From Nitrosospira multiformis (lineage in GTDB: Bacteria; Pseudomonadota; Gammaproteobacteria; Burkholderiales; Nitrosomonadaceae), in assembly GCF_900111585.1 (NCBI RefSeq), contig NZ_FOHI01000003.1, forward strand, positions 310,001 to 374,000: 64,000 bases of DNA. The letters are read 5' to 3'. Position 1 is the stretch's first letter. Every line of letters starts with the position of its first letter. Positions 18,264 through 26,171 of the stretch are shown in pieces. The position numbers and the translations under genes are program-made. The notes under the pieces were generated by a model. The model saw only the letters and a list, made by a program, of their open reading frames with translations, made no database searches and had not been told where the DNA came from.

Positions 18264-19262
18264 TCACGCAAGGTTTCTCTTTTTCACAATTCCTTTCAGC
18301 TTGCACGCCTTAAAGGCTGCCCAGTATCCTCGATAGGCGAGATTGCGGGTTTCATCATCGAGATCGAAGCCCGCAGCAAGTTTCAGGTTGGCAATCGAAT
18401 CCAGATCACGGGCTGATTTGACGATGACATCATAGTGCCCGTTTATCATTGGCCAATTTTTATCCAGATCGACGATTTCTGCCCATCGCTGAATTTCCGG
18501 TTCAGGGTGAAGCCTACTCATGACGTAATTGGAAGATCCCTGGCGTTCCAGCCGATGGCAGAAAGCATCGAAATCTATCTTCCTGACCATGATGGACACA
18601 GCGTTCTTGTTGTAAATTACCCGCAATCCATGCTTCGAGAGCCGATAGCCTAGTTCGATATCCTCTGCGCCAAAGCGGAAAACGGGATTGAATACGCCAT
18701 GCTCCAGCAAGAAGGAGCGCTTGCAGGAGGAACGCCCACCCCAGAAATAAGAGTAATCGAGAATATCCCCATCCTTCAGAGAGGGGTAGGAGAACAAAAA
18801 AGAACCTACTTCGGTGACGAAATGCATGAGCGGATTCTGCCTGATCTCCGGGTCGAGAGCGGTGTAGCCCAGTACTGCGTAATGTTGAGCCGGAAATTTC
18901 AGGTGCGTTTTGACATGTTCTTCCAGGAGGGTTTCGGTGGCAATGTCGTCGTCATCCATAAAAAAAACGAGATTACCCCGGCTGGCAAAAAGGCCGTGAT
19001 TCTTCGCACTGGCTAATCCGGCATTGCGCTGATAGAAGTAGCGCAGGGGAAGTTTTTTAGCGTAGCTAGCCGCTACAGCCTCTGTATCATCGGTTGATCC
19101 GTCGTTTATTATTACGACTTCGAAACGCTCTGCAGGCAGCGTTTGTCCGCACAGGCTCTCCAGCACCTGAGTCAATAGCGGTGCGCGGTTGTAGGTACAG
19201 ATTACTACGCTCAGTAACGGTACTGCCACACTATGTTCTGTGGAAAGGGAGCGGTCAGGCAT
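18264..19262 (-). CDS. family 2 glycosyltransferase
   Basis: The protein (about 332 residues) opens with LSVVICTYNRAPLLTQVLESL and has VIINDGSTDDTEAVAA for the nucleotide and the DxD-type metal site FFMDDDD. The later WGGRSSCKRSFLLEHGVF and FGAEDIELGYRLSKHG segments are typical GT2 acceptor-site motifs. The ATG at 19262 overlaps the stop of the preceding gene by 8 bp, which supports this start and translational coupling; a longer frame to 19286 is less likely. It is cytoplasmic and acts on the cluster's glycan. Its sugar specificity is unknown. Confidence 0.85.
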   Translation of the reverse strand: MPDRSLSTEHSVAVPLLSVVICTYNRAPLLTQVLESLCGQTLPAERFEVVIINDGSTDDTEAVAASYAKKLPLRYFYQRNAGLASAKNHGLFASRGNLVFFMDDDDIATETLLEEHVKTHLKFPAQHYAVLGYTALDPEIRQNPLMHFVTEVGSFLFSYPSLKDGDILDYSYFWGGRSSCKRSFLLEHGVFNPVFRFGAEDIELGYRLSKHGLRVIYNKNAVSIMVRKIDFDAFCHRLERQGSSNYVMSRLHPEPEIQRWAEIVDLDKNWPMINGHYDVIVKSARDLDSIANLKLAAGFDLDDETRNLAYRGYWAAFKACKLKGIVKKRNLA

Positions 19263-19995
19263 AGGATTCGAGTATGAAGAACGCATCCTTTTTGGGTAGA
19301 TGCGGTCTCCTCGATAGGTAATCGCTCATGGTCTTTGCAGCCGACGCATGATCGTAATACGCCACCGGTTTGCGCAAACTGTGGGCAACCGGCACGGCAT
19401 CGACGATTCCCATTTTAAGACTGTGTTTCTCAGCCAAAACCGGCCATACAAAATCATTGCCCCAGCCCATGGGACTTGCCTCATCAAAAGGCAGAATGTA
19501 GTCAAAGGCGCTGCGATGTAAGGAGAATAAAGGCCCGATTTCGACAAAACGAGTCCAGCGGGCATCGATTCCATCGAGTTGCTCCACAAATGGATGATCG
19601 ATATAGCTGTCATGAGTCCTTGCGGGTTGCGCAATCGCGAAATCATGGTGCGACACCCGCGCAAGATAGGAATCGAGGAAACCCGGCGGTAGAACGATGT
19701 CGTCATCACTGATAATGACGTATTCGAAATCGTACAGATTGACTGTCTTTAATAGCTGATTCAGCAACAGGAATTTGGGTACATGCATCTCGAATCTTTG
19801 CACGGTGAGAGGCGCCATTTCCGGTTTTGGCTGGTTTTTTCCCAGTGATATCCATTGCTGCTCGACTTCCCAGTCCTTGCTGCCGGAAAATTCCCGGCTG
19901 ATGTCGACAGCGAGGTTCTCCTTGTCGGCAAGATATATTCCGGCTATCAGAACTCTGAGTACCTTTTGTAGTGGTTGCAAGTTGGAATCTTTCAT
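19255..19995 (-). CDS. probable GT-A-fold glycosyltransferase, family unassigned
   Basis: The 246-residue protein carries the segment YVIISDDDIVLPPGFL, a DxD-like metal site after a beta strand as in GT-A glycosyltransferases. A later GWGNDFVWPVL and VAHSLRKPVAYYDH suggest an acceptor-binding half. It resembles DUF707-type proteins, but I cannot confirm the family. There is no signal peptide. It overlaps the next gene by 8 bp and follows the family 4 glycosyltransferase by 19 bp, so it is embedded in the operon. A role in the same glycan is inferred from context. Confidence 0.6.
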   Translation of the reverse strand: MKDSNLQPLQKVLRVLIAGIYLADKENLAVDISREFSGSKDWEVEQQWISLGKNQPKPEMAPLTVQRFEMHVPKFLLLNQLLKTVNLYDFEYVIISDDDIVLPPGFLDSYLARVSHHDFAIAQPARTHDSYIDHPFVEQLDGIDARWTRFVEIGPLFSLHRSAFDYILPFDEASPMGWGNDFVWPVLAEKHSLKMGIVDAVPVAHSLRKPVAYYDHASAAKTMSDYLSRRPHLPKKDAFFILESYA

Positions 19996-20014
19996 ACCAC
20001 TGCCTTCTGGGCTG

Positions 20015-21367
20015 TTAGGAAGCTAGTGAGACGCTTGCAGAAGGGGTGTTGTCCAATTCTTGAACTCCCGCAAAAATGCTTGACATCCGCTTTCTGGCTG
20101 AATTATATGAATAACTTTCCTCTACGTGGGAAAGTGCTCCACTAGATAGCTTTCGCCACAGAAGTTCGTCCTCGTAAAGACGAACTACAGCGTCGGCAAA
20201 GGCCTCGGCCTCATCAGCAATCAACAGATGCTTTTCATGTAGGAGTCCCATGCCTTCCGCGCCAATTGTTGAGGTTACGACGGGCAACCCATATGACATG
20301 CTTTGACCCACCTTGCCTTTCATTCCTGCACCATAGCGCAATGGTGCCACGAATATCCGACAAGATTCAAAGTAGGGTGCAACGTCGGCAACGAATCCCA
20401 GCGGTTGAACATTGATGGACCTGAGCGCTTTGATGGAGGGAGGCGTATTGCTTCCAATGATGTAAAAAACGAGGCTCGGGATCCTTTCGACTATCAACGG
20501 AAGGATTCTTTTAACAAAGAATATAACGGCATCCTCATTCGGTTGGTGCCAAAAGCCGCCTACAAAGAGTACGCCTGATCGCTGTGCAAAGAGCGTCTTG
20601 GGAGGATGAATTTCATGTATGTTGGGGAGGACAGCGACTTCAGCATTAGGTTCTTGCAGCAACAACCGGTTCTTTTCCTCATGTGTGATTGCAAGCGTCA
20701 AATCAGCGCAAGCGGTATTAAAGAGTTCAAGACGCCGAAAATTTGTGATGACTTCAAGCAATGCCTGATTCTCCGTAATCTGCATCTCGCGCTCAAATCT
20801 TACCCAATGAAGATCGACCGTGTCATATATGACTTTCGAATATAACGCGTAAGCTCTCACATAGGGCAGGTAGCGGAAGGCAATTTCTGGTCGGGATAGG
20901 AACGCAAAATGATATTTGCCGCCCGCTGTTGCAAGATGAGAGCGAGCTGCATCAAATCCTTGTAGAACCTGAATATCCTGCTTTTCCAGTGCCTTTCGGT
21001 AGCCAGGTAGGTAATGCTGAGAATCGGAGACAAAAGTGATCTTGAACTCCATTTCCTGCAATAAACGAAGGATAGCTGACATGCGTACGGAACCGGAATC
21101 CTGATCCGGGGTAGGTATTCGTTCGTCGATTACCAATACGCTATGACTATGGGCGTCATACTGTTGTGCACTTGCTGCCACTGCTGCTAAGGGCTCTCGA
21201 TTTATATCTAGTTTGAAGACAGTTTTATCAAACCCCTTCCAAATCGGTGTCCACCCTAAATAAATCTCCTTCAACCGCTGTTTGACCGGGGACGACAGGG
21301 GGAGATTGCGGTAGATATAGCGTAAAAAACTCTCAAAAACCATCTGCTTAAATCGGCCTACTTCCAT
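20015..21367 (-). CDS. GT-B glycosyltransferase (GT4/group 1-like)
   Basis: The 450-residue protein has a GT-B layout. The N-terminal half contains VLVIDERIPTPDQDSGSVR, seen in many bacterial proteins of this type. The C-terminal nucleotide-sugar half contains LFVGGFWHQPNEDAV, the PLGFVADV strand, VAPLRYGAGMKGKV and the Glu-rich loop GLPVVTSTIGAEGM. A basic N-terminal stretch of about 50 residues with QMVFESFLRYIYRNLP is not part of the core. It is cytoplasmic or peripheral. The donor sugar is unknown. It is followed by a 64-codon orphan coiled-coil fragment upstream of its start. Confidence 0.83.
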   Translation of the reverse strand: MEVGRFKQMVFESFLRYIYRNLPLSSPVKQRLKEIYLGWTPIWKGFDKTVFKLDINREPLAAVAASAQQYDAHSHSVLVIDERIPTPDQDSGSVRMSAILRLLQEMEFKITFVSDSQHYLPGYRKALEKQDIQVLQGFDAARSHLATAGGKYHFAFLSRPEIAFRYLPYVRAYALYSKVIYDTVDLHWVRFEREMQITENQALLEVITNFRRLELFNTACADLTLAITHEEKNRLLLQEPNAEVAVLPNIHEIHPPKTLFAQRSGVLFVGGFWHQPNEDAVIFFVKRILPLIVERIPSLVFYIIGSNTPPSIKALRSINVQPLGFVADVAPYFESCRIFVAPLRYGAGMKGKVGQSMSYGLPVVTSTIGAEGMGLLHEKHLLIADEAEAFADAVVRLYEDELLWRKLSSGALSHVEESYSYNSARKRMSSIFAGVQELDNTPSASVSLAS

Positions 21368-21405
21368 AGATGCTCGCTGTTCGCTGAAATATAAATTAGT
21401 TTCAA

Positions 21406-21600
21406 TTACATGGCGCGAATTGAACGGGAAAGATGCCAGGAAGTAGCGTATATACCTGCAATTTCAGATTTCAGCTTCTCAATCCCTGCAATTCGCTCAT
21501 TGATTTGCTTACTGAGGTTGATGGTTTTTGTTTTCTGGAGGGCAAGTTGCTGTCTGAAGTTTGAAGCTTGCTCAAGTGATTGTTCCAACCACTGCTCCAA
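21406..21600 (-). pseudogene. orphan coiled-coil tail fragment
   Basis: This 64-codon frame opens with TTG at 21600 after an in-frame TAA a few codons upstream. It encodes a heptad-like coiled coil (EQWLEQSLEQASNFRQQLAL, then NLSKQINERIAGIEKLKSEI) that ends ATSWHLSRSIRAM. The ending resembles the SWRITHPLR motif after the coiled coil of the sulfotransferase at 24794-26023, a tail common in glycan-synthesis proteins. No upstream domain is attached, so it looks like the decayed 3' end of a lost cluster gene. It could also be a small real protein. Confidence 0.4.
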
Positions 21601-21657
21601 AAACTCGTGTATCGACCGGTTCGTTAACGTAGTATTTTATTGCATGCGGTTGAGCAG

Positions 21658-23826
21658 TTAAATTCGCACGCGAAGGGTTCGCGCCGTCCTAACGAAGGGG
21701 AGCAAAAGAAAGCGTAACCACGGCCGCCGATTGACGATCAGCTTCAGGTCATCGATCTTTAACCGCAGATGGTATTTGATAGTGGACGATATCTCCTGCC
21801 AAAAAGGCGGGCGAAGCGGCTTTTGTTCTTCTGTTTCTGTGCTGGCCACGTGTATTTTTATTTTATCAGGTATGCCGAGGTGAGGAAATGCAGCAAATCT
21901 GCGCATGCCTGTTTTTGCATTTAAAGTAGCTTGGAGAAATCGATGTCCGAACCAGCGATCCGGCTCCAGATGACACCCCTCCGCCCACTCATTCCACGCA
22001 TTGATAAATACAAGTTCATCGGACTTGCCTGTTTGCTTTACTTGGTCAATGGTAGACGCAAGCCAGTATTCGTAATTTTCCGGCGTACCATTTAGCACTA
22101 CCAGCGCGCGTTCCTTTGTTCGTGCCGTGTTATCCCACGATGGGAACACCGTTTTGAAAACACGGACATTGTCATACACTTTATCAAGATGGAATTGGGC
22201 GATTGACGCAAACTGCATGAGGTTGCCTATAAACATCTCATGAAATTCTACTTGATCGTTAATATTCGCTATCCGGAGATTGTGTGGCGGAAATTCCACC
22301 CCGCTATCAAATCCGAATTGCCTGTAATCCTCGTTACCATGGGTTAGTGCTGCAGATATATGTATCTCGCCCAGGCCAATGGAACGGCAGTATTCCCGCC
22401 AGATTGTCGCTGTCTTGGCAGGCTCGGGGAGGTGTTGAGGCCTATATACGATAAAGTACGGCTTTCCGTTTACGCGGATATAACGTTTATCCTGGAAAAA
22501 CGGGACTAGCGATTTAATGAAATTCAAGTCGTCATCAGGCAAGTACTCCTGCGCAATAAGAACTTCCTGATCAGCCCCATCCCAGCGGCGGGTCCAGTTT
22601 TCATTTGCCCAGCACAGGCAAAACGGCATATCACTTTCAGGATCAGCCAGCATATCGTCCACCGGCAAGTTTAGAATCCTTTTACCCGAGAACCAATAAT
22701 AGTGGTAACAGAAGCCGTCTACACCATATTGTTTGGCAACTTTGATCTGTTCACGTCGCGTTTGGCGAAGCCGCAGGTCATAAAATCCGAAGTCCGTAGG
22801 CAGATGTGGTTGGAGATGGCCTTCAAACAGCGGTTCAGCCTTTGTCACATTAGTCCATTCGGTGAAGCCTTTGCCCCACCAGCGATCGTTTTCAGCTGTA
22901 GGATGAAATTGTGGGAGATAGAAGGCAATCAGGCGCGGATCGGTTGGGAGGTTCCGCGACGGCTGGATAGATTGGGTAACCGCTGCATTTTGAGGGTTGT
23001 CGCCTAATCTCTTGTCGTCTGCTTGGCTCGACGCTTCCTCCAGGCGGATAGCCAATACATTGGGATTAGATGTAGAAGAACGCTTTCTAATAAATCTCGG
23101 CACTGGAGGTACAAGAGGAACTGCGTCAGCTGGATGATGTAAGGGAGCCGCTTTAACTACTACCTGATAGATTCGTGAGTAAGCACTATGCATGATCACA
23201 TCTCGCGTGGGAAAGGAAAGCTGCGACCAACTGGACGCAAGCTCGGTTTCCTCAGGGGATTTGATTACGTAACGTGCCTCGATAATTTTCAGATCTGCCT
23301 GTGCAAACAGGCTTTCGATGTTCTTGAGTCCGAAAAATCGGATGTGCGTTCGATCCAGAAGCCCGTACTCCCGGTACTCAAGATCCCCATTGATCAGGGA
23401 CGACATTATCCCCGCATGTCCGGCATGAGGAAGTGAGATGACGAGGTAGCCCTGCGGATTTAAAAAGGCGACCATTTTTTGCAAGACCATCCATGGATCA
23501 TAAAGATGTTCCAGTACATCAGCTGCCACAACTACCTCAAAGCGTCCGATTTCAGTTAGGAGTTGCGCCCAGTCAATTGTGTTAAGGTCAGCCTGTATGA
23601 TCTTGCTGCAGTATGGTTTGAGCTTTCTAATTGCTTCCTCATCAAGCTCTACTCCTGTCACGCGGCACTTGCCGACTGATTGAAGGATTCTTGTGATTGC
23701 TCCGGGTCCTGGCCCAATTTCCAGGACATTTTTATTCCTCCCTACCATTTCCATCACAAAAGCGGATGCTGTTTCTGAGTCCAGATCCACCTCATACTCG
23801 TACTTATGCCGGGTGTCTTCAACCAT
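21658..23826 (-). CDS. fused methyltransferase / WbsX-type glycan protein
   Basis: The 722-residue protein has two parts. Residues about 1-220 form a class I SAM methyltransferase, with NVLEIGPGPGAITRIL as motif I and ADVLEHLYDPWMVL further on. Residues about 295-640 match the WbsX glycan-biosynthesis family, with IAFYLPQFHPTAENDRWWG, GFTEWTNV, GVDGFCYHYYWFSGKRIL, CWANENWTRRWDG and FINAWNEWAEGCHLEPD. WbsX domains occur in O-antigen clusters and resemble GH99-like (beta/alpha) barrels. The C-terminal 80 residues are basic. The fusion suggests methylation of the glycan it helps to make, perhaps as a chain-length signal. It is in the minus-strand operon. Confidence 0.8.
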   Translation of the reverse strand: MVEDTRHKYEYEVDLDSETASAFVMEMVGRNKNVLEIGPGPGAITRILQSVGKCRVTGVELDEEAIRKLKPYCSKIIQADLNTIDWAQLLTEIGRFEVVVAADVLEHLYDPWMVLQKMVAFLNPQGYLVISLPHAGHAGIMSSLINGDLEYREYGLLDRTHIRFFGLKNIESLFAQADLKIIEARYVIKSPEETELASSWSQLSFPTRDVIMHSAYSRIYQVVVKAAPLHHPADAVPLVPPVPRFIRKRSSTSNPNVLAIRLEEASSQADDKRLGDNPQNAAVTQSIQPSRNLPTDPRLIAFYLPQFHPTAENDRWWGKGFTEWTNVTKAEPLFEGHLQPHLPTDFGFYDLRLRQTRREQIKVAKQYGVDGFCYHYYWFSGKRILNLPVDDMLADPESDMPFCLCWANENWTRRWDGADQEVLIAQEYLPDDDLNFIKSLVPFFQDKRYIRVNGKPYFIVYRPQHLPEPAKTATIWREYCRSIGLGEIHISAALTHGNEDYRQFGFDSGVEFPPHNLRIANINDQVEFHEMFIGNLMQFASIAQFHLDKVYDNVRVFKTVFPSWDNTARTKERALVVLNGTPENYEYWLASTIDQVKQTGKSDELVFINAWNEWAEGCHLEPDRWFGHRFLQATLNAKTGMRRFAAFPHLGIPDKIKIHVASTETEEQKPLRPPFWQEISSTIKYHLRLKIDDLKLIVNRRPWLRFLLLPFVRTARTLRVRI

Positions 23827-23880
23827 TGCTTTTCAGGCCCACGGAAAACAGGTTTATATATTTTTAGCCAAACGTTATAA

Positions 23881-24750
23881 CTACATGACAGGCAAAAAAG
23901 TTTTGCCGCGATTAAGGCAAGCTACGTCGAGTTTGAACGTGTCATCTTTATATATTGCAGATCCACGGCGTACTTTTATAACAGATGGCTCGATTTGGAC
24001 ATTCGCGACCAGATCAGGCCGCGCGGCACAAAGCATCGAAATTTCAATAAGGAGGTTTGTCAGGGATGGCATCTCAGCTGGAAAGATTTGTGATTTTTGC
24101 CACAAATCTCCTTGCCAGTGGGCCCACCCCCAGTCCTCAATAATGTATGTTCCACCGGGTCTCAAGAGAGGAAACAACATCTCAAATGACGCGCGTGTTT
24201 CCCTATAAAAGTGCGAGGCGTCATCAACGACGAGGTCGAGTGTTTCATCGGGGAACTCGCTTTTTATAATTTCGCGAATACGTTCGCCATCGGCTTGGTT
24301 TGTTCCATAATAGCTTCGCACCCGCTCTCGTAGACCTCGGTGGGTAATAAATCTTTCCAGGGACTCTTGAGGTGTTGTTGAATATTCGATTCCCACTAAT
24401 TTTTCAGGCGCAAATACCAGAGCATATAAAGCCATGCTGCCACCCTTGAAAATACCGATATCAACGATACGCTTGATATCTTCTCGATCTTTCAGGGCAA
24501 AAATATCGTCCACCATTAAGCGGTGCTTCCCGAGAAGGAATTTATCTTGAGCAGATTGAGAACTGTGGAGGGTATCTATATCCGTCGATAGTACAAACTC
24601 AACCCCATCTATAACGCATCGCTCATCATCTATCCAAATAGGTGTCTTGTTAGATACCTTGTCGCTGCTTTCAAAACTTTCAAGTTTGGCAAGATCTTGC
24701 AATTCTTGTGTTTTCATGTGTTGTCTCGTCGATATCTTAATCGTGTTCAA
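23881..24750 (-). CDS. SAM-dependent methyltransferase (cephalosporin hydroxylase/CmcI-like)
   Basis: The 289-residue protein has the motif IVDIGIFKGGSMALYALVFAPEKLVGIEY (motif I and post-I), and DETLDLVVDDASHFYRETRASFEMLFPLLRPGGTYIIEDWGW. The acidic VVDDASH and IEDWGW segments are typical of the CmcI/Methyltransf_24 family in natural-product and glycan clusters. The start could also be the ATG 11 codons downstream (24717). Together with the sulfotransferase and the methyltransferase-WbsX fusion it suggests a glycan carrying O-methyl and sulfate groups. The acceptor is unknown. This stretch is visibly more AT-rich than the flanking housekeeping genes. Confidence 0.78.
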   Translation of the reverse strand: MNTIKISTRQHMKTQELQDLAKLESFESSDKVSNKTPIWIDDERCVIDGVEFVLSTDIDTLHSSQSAQDKFLLGKHRLMVDDIFALKDREDIKRIVDIGIFKGGSMALYALVFAPEKLVGIEYSTTPQESLERFITHRGLRERVRSYYGTNQADGERIREIIKSEFPDETLDLVVDDASHFYRETRASFEMLFPLLRPGGTYIIEDWGWAHWQGDLWQKSQIFPAEMPSLTNLLIEISMLCAARPDLVANVQIEPSVIKVRRGSAIYKDDTFKLDVACLNRGKTFLPVM

Positions 24751-24793
24751 TGATAGGTTGCTCGTCTGCTAACAGTATTAGCTTGCCGTGGAA

Positions 24794-26023
24794 TCAGGGG
24801 ACAGATGGAGAGGATTTTAACCATTTTTTAAATGTTCGTAGGGGGTGGGTGATGCGCCAAGATTTGCTGTTAAGCACAATATTGACACGTGCCAGTGCTG
24901 CATCTCTCTCCGCTATCGCTGCATCTCTCTCCGCTATCGCTGCATCTCTCTCCGCTATCGCCGCACCTTTCTCCGCTATCGCTGCATCTTTCTCCGTTAT
25001 CGCTGCATCTTTTTCGATTACTGCCGCTTCCCGTTCAGCCACAGCTTGATTAATATGCTTAATTTGCTCGCTGTATTCACCGATAATCTGGTTGTTAACC
25101 AAATTCTTCGAAAAATATCTGTCAACTAGAGTGAGCACTGGTTTGAGGCGTTGAAATTCTTCAACCCATTGTTCAATCAGACGACATAGTACTGGATCAT
25201 CAAGGTTTATCTTGCCTGAAGCTACCTCGAGTAGTTTTGTATAGATCTCGTGGACGAGCAGGGGGCAAGCCTCATCTAATGACAATTCACTCAAATCATG
25301 AATTGTATGCTGCAGTCCCTTGTCCAGAAACTGAACGGCATAGTTATGCAGTTCATCGTAATCAACTTTGAAATCAAATTGTCTTGAAATCCGGTCTATC
25401 TCAAGTTCTGGAGATTTCATCAATTTGTCATAATCAACCAGCACGCGTTGTAGGCCCATGCTACCTGACAAACTTTCAATAACGTGACCTAACCATAAAA
25501 GATAGCTTTTCTCTGCCTCAAAACTGTCGCGTTTATTTAAGGATTTTGTAACGCTAAGGGGATGGCGTATTACCAAAATGCAGCGAGTATCAAATTGACA
25601 ATAGGTGAATACCTCTTTCCAAAAAGGCAGCAACTTGGTCACACGCGGATCTTTAAATCCAAAAATAGTGTGCTTATCAATCTTCTGATGGAGCAATTCG
25701 ACGGCTCGAGTGAAATAGCAACTTTTCAGCAAGGTCTCTATATCAGATGATTTGATTGGCGCAACATGATGCCAATCGCTTCCCAAGGAGTTCAACAATT
25801 CACGGTTAAAAGCATTAATATCTGAGTCTTCCCAAAAACCTTTGTCATTTACCCCTTCCATCGCCGGTATCAAATTATTACCCAGATCTATACCCATCAC
25901 TTGCAGGCCGCGGGTGATGGCACTGGTACCACTGCGATGCATTCCCAGTACAACAATGAGCCGCTTCTTTCCAGTGCTCTCCATCGTATCAAGTTTGGCT
26001 TCTAATACGTTATTTCGGACCAT
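24794..26023 (-). CDS. sulfotransferase with heptad-repeat tail
   Basis: The first 290 residues form a sulfotransferase. KKRLIVVLGMHRSGTSAITRGL is the 5'-phosphosulfate loop of PAPS binding, and CILVIRHPLSVTKSLNKRDS is the 3'-phosphate loop. The remaining 110 residues are a coiled coil built from seven-residue units of the ERDAAIA/EKDAAIA type, ending with SWRITHPLRTFKKWL. The repeat is also visible in the DNA as 21 bp units. The protein should transfer sulfate from PAPS to a sugar or lipid hydroxyl at the inner face of the membrane. The tail may assemble a complex. It lies in the polysaccharide operon, 43 bp after the methyltransferase stop. Confidence 0.78.
   Translation of the reverse strand: MVRNNVLEAKLDTMESTGKKRLIVVLGMHRSGTSAITRGLQVMGIDLGNNLIPAMEGVNDKGFWEDSDINAFNRELLNSLGSDWHHVAPIKSSDIETLLKSCYFTRAVELLHQKIDKHTIFGFKDPRVTKLLPFWKEVFTYCQFDTRCILVIRHPLSVTKSLNKRDSFEAEKSYLLWLGHVIESLSGSMGLQRVLVDYDKLMKSPELEIDRISRQFDFKVDYDELHNYAVQFLDKGLQHTIHDLSELSLDEACPLLVHEIYTKLLEVASGKINLDDPVLCRLIEQWVEEFQRLKPVLTLVDRYFSKNLVNNQIIGEYSEQIKHINQAVAEREAAVIEKDAAITEKDAAIAEKGAAIAERDAAIAERDAAIAERDAALARVNIVLNSKSWRITHPLRTFKKWLKSSPSVP
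24897..25043 (-). repeat. 21 bp tandem repeats in sulfotransferase gene
   Basis: Seven head-to-tail 21 bp units lie here. The first three (24897-24917, 24918-24938, 24939-24959) are identical (GCTGCATCTCTCTCCGCTAT plus C), and the others differ by a few bases. On the coding strand each unit encodes one coiled-coil heptad. The in-frame length of 21 bp means that copy-number changes would lengthen or shorten the coil without a frameshift. Confidence 0.9.
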
Positions 26024-26171
26024 ACCTTAAACACATATTCCAAGTTGGCGGCGATCTACTAGCCATGACATATCGAATCCCGGTTTGGCAAATAGCGCCC
26101 AGCTTTGCGGTAGCGAAGCCTGTCTCGGGAGGAGCTCAATTCCTAAATTTTCATCCATTTCTTTTCACGCC

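Noticed and set aside
24897-25043. CRISPR array
   Set aside because: The repeats are directly adjacent without spacers, and they encode a coiled coil in frame.
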